Shown here piece after piece: positions 6,085-10,122 of a stretch of 10,122 nt of DNA. The stretch comes from Bacilli bacterium. Lineage in GTDB: Bacteria > Bacillota_I > Bacilli_A > RF39 > UBA660. Each line of letters starts with the position of its first letter. Within the stretch, counting starts at the first letter, position 1. The notes under the pieces were generated by a model. The model made no database searches and was not told the origin of the DNA. It was given only the letters and a program-made list of their open reading frames with translations. The translations under genes and the position numbers were made by a program. The stretch lies in assembly GCA_900758895.1 (NCBI GenBank), contig CAAETG010000174.1, positions 1-10,122 on the forward strand, in the 5' to 3' direction.

Positions 6085-6124
6085 CTCCTTTTTAGAGTAT
6101 ATCAAGAAAATGGAAAAATAGCAA

Positions 6125-6346
6125 TTATTTTAAAGCACTTAAAACATTACTTATGATATCAATATTATCGATCGCATCACTTATTTTATCGGTTGTTCGT
6201 AAACGATATTTCACTTTCATGTCTTCTTTATATCTTTTTATAGAAGTTGCATCGCGATTTAGTTCTTTTATCCAATAAGAATTATATTTTAAAAGATCCA
6301 ACATTTTTTGATCCTTTTTTAATTCCATTAAAGCATTTACTTGCAT
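6125..6346 (-). CDS. ylbE: YlbE-like small protein
   Basis: This 73-residue protein resembles Bacillus YlbE from memory: a short helix, then YNSYWIKELNRDATSIKRYK (21-40) corresponding to the family's Q-x-WY-x-L-x-RDP region, then YRLRTTDKISDAIDNIDIIS (47-66). No biochemical role is established for the family. It follows the ylbD-like gene by two bases, with GAGG seven bases before its ATG, so the two are co-translated. The conserved ylbD-ylbE order supports both assignments more than either sequence does alone. No membrane segment or known catalytic motif is visible. Confidence 0.65.
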   Translation of the reverse strand: MQVNALMELKKDQKMLDLLKYNSYWIKELNRDATSIKRYKEDMKVKYRLRTTDKISDAIDNIDIISNVLSALK

Positions 6347-6348
6347 TT

Positions 6349-6693
6349 TTAATCCTCGAAGAATTTATTGATTGGTCTTGGAGACGTAGGTGGTTTACTT
6401 AAAGGAGTTGGGTTACTTTTTCCGGTTAACTCTTGAACAAGGCCTAATGCTTTTTGAGCAGTATTAATATGTTTTTGAACAGAATCCATATCAATGTTTT
6501 TGACAATATCGGTTATATTATTGATATTAGGAGATGTAGATTTTTGAAAATAATTTTTCCATGCACGATCATCCTCTCCATATATATCATAGATTTCATA
6601 TAGGTTTTGCCATGAAGTATCACCAGAACGGATACTGTTTACTAATTCAGGATGATTTTTGGCAAATTCTTTAAATTCTTCTTTTTTAGACAT
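6349..6693 (-). CDS. ylbD: YlbD-like protein (family named for a spore coat protein)
   Basis: The preferred start is the ATG at 6693, six bases after GGTG, giving 114 residues; upstream in-frame ATGs would add a hydrophobic leader that is probably untranslated. The N-terminal half, with FAKNHPELVNSIRSGDTSWQ (10-29), LYEIYDIYGEDDRAW (31-45) and a later helix MDSVQKHINTAQKALGLVQE, matches my recollection of the YlbD family signature (HP-LV-x-VR-G-x-x-SWQ, GEDD-x-W). The C-terminus (93-114) is Pro/Ser-rich and probably disordered. Bacillus YlbD is described as a putative coat protein, but nothing here indicates sporulation, so a vegetative role is possible. The ylbE-like gene follows after two bases. 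Confidence 0.75.
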   Translation of the reverse strand: MSKKEEFKEFAKNHPELVNSIRSGDTSWQNLYEIYDIYGEDDRAWKNYFQKSTSPNINNITDIVKNIDMDSVQKHINTAQKALGLVQELTGKSNPTPLSKPPTSPRPINKFFED

Positions 6694-6708
6694 TATTATC
6701 ACCATTAC

Positions 6709-6714
6709 ACTATA
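6709..6714 (-). promoter_or_regulatory. Possible -10 box for the ylbD-like operon
   Basis: The minus strand reads TATAGT here, 5 of 6 matches to consensus, in the 57-base gap between the parC stop and the ylbD-like start. There is no convincing -35 box, since the upstream positions fall in the T-tail of the parC terminator. The implied leader is about 9 bases. Confidence 0.25.
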
Positions 6715-6725
6715 TGAAATTTTAG

Positions 6726-6751
6726 AAAAAAAAAGAAGTGAGTTCACTTCT
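6726..6751 (-). terminator. Intrinsic terminator at the end of parC
   Basis: Minus-strand arms AGAAGTGA and TCACTTCT (6744-6751 and 6734-6741) pair perfectly around two bases, or GAAGTG/CACTTC around six bases once the tight loop opens. A run of nine T follows. The first arm begins within the parC TAG stop. Confidence 0.8.
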
Positions 6752-9236
6752 AAATTTTAAAATCATCAAGAAAATCTTCCATAGATAATTTTTTAGGTTC
6801 TTTATTCTTTTCTTCTTTTTCTGATTCTTTCTTCTCTTCTGTTTCAATCTTTTCTTTTATTGCAACAACACTTGCTTTATCTAATTTGTACTTACTAATA
6901 TTAGAACCGGTTGATGATAAGTCCATAATGGCAATATCACTATTTTTAAAGATATTGATATCACTATCTGCTTTGGTTAAAATTAAATCTCTTGAGCTGG
7001 TAAGTAAAGCATTTAGAATTTTATAAGTAACTGTTTTCGTTTTTTTGATTAATAAACTTCCTTTTTTGGCTCTACTATGAGTTTCTAAGTCACTTAATTT
7101 TATTCGTTTGGCTGTTTTGTTATCAGTAAAGATTGTTATATATTCATAATGATCATTATAACTTACCATATTTTTTACAACGTCATCTTTCAGATTGATG
7201 CCTTTTACTCCAGATGCTTTGGTACCAACAAGTGGTACTTCTTCACTTGCATAATTTAAGTAATAACCATTTTCGGTTACTAGCAAGATATGACCTAAAT
7301 CTTTTTTTACATCAATTAAAGAATCGTCTACTTTCATTTTCATTGCTGTCATTGGTTTGGTACACCTTGCTACTTCAAAATCAGTTGCTTTGGTTCTTTT
7401 TATCATACCATTTTTGGTTGATAAGACATAAGTATCGTTTTTATTATAGATGAAAGATGATATTACTTCTTCGCCTTCACTTAACATAATGATGTTACTC
7501 ATATGTTTACCAAGCTCTTTCCATTTTACATCTGGTATTTTATATACAGGAACATATAAATAGTTGCCAAGACTTGTAAAAATAACTAAAGTATCTAGCG
7601 TCGTACATTCATAAAGACCTGTGATGAAATCGCCTGGTTTTAGGGTTGTATCTTCAGTTGATGCTGCATAACTTTTACTACTAACTCTTTTTACATATCC
7701 TTCATTTGTTACTACGATCACTACATTTTCTTTTGGAATCATTTCTCTAGCATCGATTTTAATTTCTTTTATTTCTTCTTCAATTTTGGTTTTTCTTGGT
7801 GTTTCATATTCTTTTTTGATTAATTTTAATTCTTTTTTCATTACATATTTTAATGCTTCTTCATCACTTAAGATTGCCTTTAATCCTTCAATTAATTTGG
7901 CAAGTTTATTCATTTCTTCTTGTAGTTCTAATACATCTGTATTCGTCAAACGATAGAGTTGTAAAGTTACAATTGCTTCGGCTTGTTCGATCGTGAAAGC
8001 AAATTTTTCTACTAAATTATTTTTCGCATCGGCTTTATTTTTACTAGCACGTATTACTTTGATCACTTCATCTAAAATAGATAAGCATTTGATCAATCCT
8101 TCTACAATATGCATTCTTTTTTCATAGGTTGCTAAATCAAATTCTGTCCTTTTTAGCACTACTTCCCTTTGGTGAGCAATATAAGCGTCCAATATTTCTA
8201 AGATTCCAAGTGTTTTGGGAACACGATTCACGATTGCTACCATATTGTAATTATAAGAAATTTGTAAATCAGTATTTTTAAATAAATAGCCAAGAATTAA
8301 ATCAGGATTTACTCCCGCTTTTAAATCGATGACAATTCTTAGCCCTTCTCGGTCCGATTCATCTCGTACTTCTGCCATACCATCAATTTTTTTATCGATT
8401 CGAAAGCCATCAATTTTATTTACCAACATTGCTTTATTGACATCGTAAGGAATTTCCGTGATCACAATTTTTGTTTTTCCTTTTTCTTTTACAATTTCAT
8501 ATTTGGAACGAACAATGACTCTTCCTTTTCCTGTCTTAAAAGCATCACGAATTCCATCTATTCCACATACAATACCACCAGTTGGAAAATCTGGACCTTT
8601 GACAATTTCTAAAATGGTATCTAAATAGCAATTGGGACTATCAATTCTTTTGATGGTAGCATCAATTACTTCTCCTAGATTATGAGGAGGAATATTGGTT
8701 GCATATCCAGCGCTAATACCCATCGTTCCATTTACCAGTAAATTGGGAAATTTAGCTGGTAAAACCGTTGGCTCTAGAAGACGATCATCAAAGTTCGGAG
8801 CAAATTTAACTGTATTTTTATCAAGATCAGCAAGTAATTCATTACTAATTTTGGCTAATCTTGCTTCCGTATAACGATATGCTGCAGCAGAATCTCCATC
8901 CATAGAACCATTATTACCCTTCATGTCTACTAAAATTTCATTTTGTTTCCACCATTGAGACATTCTTACCATCGCATCATATACACTCGAATCTCCATGT
9001 GGGTGATATTTACCTAATACATCCCCTACTGTTGCCGCACTTTTAATATATTTTTTATCGTAAGTATTACCTGCCTTATACATAGCAAATAAAATTCTTC
9101 TTTGAACTGGTTTTAAGCCATCTCTTACATCTGGTATGGCTCTATCTTGAATAATTTCTTTGGCATAAGATGCAAAACGCTCTCCCATAATCTCTTCTAA
9201 GGCATAGTCTTCAATTCTTTTTAGTACGTTATCCAT
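6750..9236 (-). CDS. parC: DNA topoisomerase IV subunit A
   Basis: ParC is the DNA-cleaving subunit of topoisomerase IV, which with ParE unlinks daughter chromosomes. The 828-residue protein shows RAIPDVRDGLKPVQRRILFA (32-51), the breakage-reunion region GKYHPHGDSSVYDAMVRMSQ (75-94), GNNGSMDGDSAAAYRYTEARL (108-128) with catalytic Tyr122, then ISAGYATNIPPHN and a coiled-coil segment, and a C-terminal beta-pinwheel domain. S83 and D87, the usual quinolone-contact positions, are intact. GNNGS and the lack of a canonical GyrA box (the site near 721-726 reads SRAKKG) favour ParC over GyrA. The last 35 or so residues form a Lys/Glu tail. SD AAGGTGG precedes the ATG. parE is not in the window; a surface gene lies immediately upstream instead. 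Confidence 0.92.
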   Translation of the reverse strand: MDNVLKRIEDYALEEIMGERFASYAKEIIQDRAIPDVRDGLKPVQRRILFAMYKAGNTYDKKYIKSAATVGDVLGKYHPHGDSSVYDAMVRMSQWWKQNEILVDMKGNNGSMDGDSAAAYRYTEARLAKISNELLADLDKNTVKFAPNFDDRLLEPTVLPAKFPNLLVNGTMGISAGYATNIPPHNLGEVIDATIKRIDSPNCYLDTILEIVKGPDFPTGGIVCGIDGIRDAFKTGKGRVIVRSKYEIVKEKGKTKIVITEIPYDVNKAMLVNKIDGFRIDKKIDGMAEVRDESDREGLRIVIDLKAGVNPDLILGYLFKNTDLQISYNYNMVAIVNRVPKTLGILEILDAYIAHQREVVLKRTEFDLATYEKRMHIVEGLIKCLSILDEVIKVIRASKNKADAKNNLVEKFAFTIEQAEAIVTLQLYRLTNTDVLELQEEMNKLAKLIEGLKAILSDEEALKYVMKKELKLIKKEYETPRKTKIEEEIKEIKIDAREMIPKENVVIVVTNEGYVKRVSSKSYAASTEDTTLKPGDFITGLYECTTLDTLVIFTSLGNYLYVPVYKIPDVKWKELGKHMSNIIMLSEGEEVISSFIYNKNDTYVLSTKNGMIKRTKATDFEVARCTKPMTAMKMKVDDSLIDVKKDLGHILLVTENGYYLNYASEEVPLVGTKASGVKGINLKDDVVKNMVSYNDHYEYITIFTDNKTAKRIKLSDLETHSRAKKGSLLIKKTKTVTYKILNALLTSSRDLILTKADSDINIFKNSDIAIMDLSSTGSNISKYKLDKASVVAIKEKIETEEKKESEKEEKNKEPKKLSMEDFLDDFKI

Positions 9237-9254
9237 TGTTTACCACCTTAATAT

Positions 9255-9263
9255 ATTCTAACA
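9255..9263 (-). promoter_or_regulatory. Possible extended -10 promoter element for parC
   Basis: The minus strand reads TGT-TAGAAT, an extended -10 with 5 of 6 hexamer matches, between the surface-gene terminator and the parC ribosome site (9243-9249). The -35 region (TTTATT at 17 bases) is weak. The implied start falls at the Shine-Dalgarno, so this is a tentative call. Confidence 0.3.
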
Positions 9264-9264
9264 T

Positions 9265-9291
9265 AAAAAAGTGGGTAAATAAACCCACTTT
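9265..9291 (-). terminator. Intrinsic terminator after the right surface gene
   Basis: Arms AAAGTGGGT (minus strand, 9283-9291) and ACCCACTTT (9268-9276) form a perfect 9-base stem with a 6-base loop, followed by a T run (complement of 9265-9270). It begins about 10 bases after the surface gene's TAA, indicating that parC has its own promoter. Confidence 0.85.
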
Positions 9292-9300
9292 ACGTTTCGT

Positions 9301-10122
9301 TTACGTTGTGATTACATACGGATTGGAAGAAGTTCCGTCACCTGAGGAAATGGTAACATCAGCACTCAGATTTAATACTGGGCGCACACCAGTCGTGAGA
9401 TTCACGCTGTAGGTTCTGAAGTCGCCATCTGGATCCACAATGAGCACGTAAGCATGACCGAGGCTAAAAAAGTAAGACGGAGACATCATCCAGTAATTCT
9501 GTCCTGTATAGAGGTAATAACTTGTATTATTGGTTCCTCCTACTCCTCCAGCTAACATCGCTTCATCCGCTGTAATTAATCCTACTTTTGTGGTATAGAT
9601 GTCATTTGTATTACTACATTGTAATGAAGGTTGTCTTGTTGTATATACTCTTTCGTATGGTGCATAATAGAATTCTGTTCCACTTACTACCCAATTACTT
9701 CCACTTGCTGTATTTCGATCATTACAGAATCCTGGACTACTTACTACTTTATCATCTAATCCTTTTCCTGCTATATTGGTTGAATACCAGCTATCTAGTA
9801 CTCCTTTGATCGTACTGGCTGTCCCACTATTTTGACTACTTGGTCTTTGGGCATTTGCTTGGTAGGTATATCCTACGTAGTAACTTTGTTTATACGAACT
9901 ATTGTAAGCACGTGTCCCTGTTTGTCGATCACTTGATGATTCTCCGTTCGCATGGGCACTTTTGCCATCGTAGATAATTCTAATGGAACCGTCGCCATTA
10001 ATTCTAATGATTCTCCAGTAGAATCCGGCAAATGATACGTAGTTATTGGTTACAGCTCCTCTAAAGTAATAACTGGTTCCTTGATTATCTTCTGTTTTAT
10101 ACACTCCTTCATCTGTTGTTGC
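9301..10122 (-). CDS. Surface protein, C-terminal part (runs off right edge)
   Basis: The frame is open to the window edge (first visible codons ATTDEGVYKTED), so the N-terminus is missing and the GTG at 10104 is not a real start. At least 273 residues remain. Recognisable blocks are YYFRGAVTNNYVSFAGFYWR followed by IIRINGDGSIRIIYDG, a Tyr/Ser/Asn-rich middle with two Cys (FCNDR, LQCSN), ITADEAMLAGG, YYLYTGQNYWMMSPSYF, GVRPVLNLSADV and GDGTSSNPYVI. From memory, such FAGFYWR/VRPVINL proteins are frequent and often multicopy in uncultured gut Bacilli, usually behind SipW-like N-termini; the fold may be lectin-like. Hand counts of GC are 47% in 9301-9480 and about 36% in 9481-9720. It has its own terminator. 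The ligand is unknown; adhesion or display is a guess. Confidence 0.8.
   Translation of the reverse strand, partial: ATTDEGVYKTEDNQGTSYYFRGAVTNNYVSFAGFYWRIIRINGDGSIRIIYDGKSAHANGESSSDRQTGTRAYNSSYKQSYYVGYTYQANAQRPSSQNSGTASTIKGVLDSWYSTNIAGKGLDDKVVSSPGFCNDRNTASGSNWVVSGTEFYYAPYERVYTTRQPSLQCSNTNDIYTTKVGLITADEAMLAGGVGGTNNTSYYLYTGQNYWMMSPSYFFSLGHAYVLIVDPDGDFRTYSVNLTTGVRPVLNLSADVTISSGDGTSSNPYVITT
9379..9465 (-). other. Variable-repeat-like 3' segment of the surface gene (hypothesis)
   Basis: The 28 sense codons from AGC (9465) to CGC (9382) include 12 ending in C, among them three CTC, two AGC, two TAC, plus ACC, TTC and GAC. GC at third positions is 17 of 28, high for this genome. Conserved framework residues (AYV, V-D-DG, V-T-GVRP) alternate with unconstrained ones. 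The segment ends in GGTGTGCGCCCA (9379-9390, 9 of 12 G/C). This is the pattern expected when AAC/AAT codons of a template are randomised at adenines and copied into a target next to a GC-rich initiation site. No template repeat or reverse transcriptase is present in the window. Confidence 0.3.

Noticed and set aside
6349..6747. Longer ylbD-like start adding 18 residues with a hydrophobic leader
   Set aside because: The ATG at 6693 has a ribosome site and restores the family N-terminus; the extension reaches into the parC terminator T-tail.
6750..9236. Assignment as gyrA
   Set aside because: GNNGS in the catalytic region, no canonical GyrA box and no gyrB neighbour favour ParC, although the residue numbering (S83, D87, Y122) coincides with E. 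coli GyrA.
9588..9809. Plus-strand frame of 73 codons inside the right surface gene (likewise 4329-4514 in yqeH and 7214-7453 in parC)
   Set aside because: Tyr/Leu-rich antisense translations of real genes, with no ribosome site or family signature.
9301..10122. Diversity-generating template repeat or reverse transcriptase within the window
   Set aside because: The GC-rich GTGCGCCCA segment occurs only once and no reverse-transcriptase motif is present, so only a possible target can be claimed.

Overview
The window looks like chromosome from an AT-rich (by eye about 30% GC) Gram-positive bacterium. Bacillus-type gene pairs (yqeG-yqeH, ylbD-ylbE), strong Shine-Dalgarno sites and normal TGA stops (mutL ends in TGA, and the ParC Trp codons are TGG) fit a compact genome in the Bacilli/Erysipelotrichia range, possibly an uncultured gut lineage such as RF39. 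The TGA usage argues against mycoplasmas using code 4. The lineage is inferred from protein style, not from a database search. Every supported gene lies on the minus strand, so transcription runs from right to left.

Layout in transcription order. 10122-9301: the C-terminal part of a surface protein with a GC-shifted, C-ending-codon-rich 3' end, closed by a hairpin terminator. 9236-6750: parC (topoisomerase IV subunit A) with a terminator over its stop codon. 6693-5788: a ylbD-like gene, a ylbE-like gene and an unrecognised small gene, again with a terminator on the stop. 5737-2544: yqeG, yqeH and mutL, joined by two 8-base start/stop overlaps. A possible 31-codon ORF and a terminator follow. 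2290-1755: a tandem pair of small paralogous XRE-type regulators behind a good promoter and a dyad-rich leader. 1696-1019: gmk with its own promoter and a stop-overlapping terminator. 1018-789: a 230-base intergenic region with promoter and dyad elements. 788-1: the N-terminal part of a second surface/secreted protein with a SipW-like signal region, running off the left edge.

The core is housekeeping: ribosome assembly (YqeH), mismatch repair (MutL), chromosome decatenation (ParC) and GMP phosphorylation (Gmk). The accessory parts are the two surface proteins at the ends and the XRE pair. The most interesting signal is the last 150-200 bases of the right-hand surface gene. It alternates a conserved framework with many NNC codons and ends in a GC-rich stretch, as expected of a variable repeat of a diversity-generating retroelement. 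No reverse transcriptase or template repeat lies in the window, so this remains a hypothesis. No tRNA, rRNA, CRISPR array or insertion sequence was seen.
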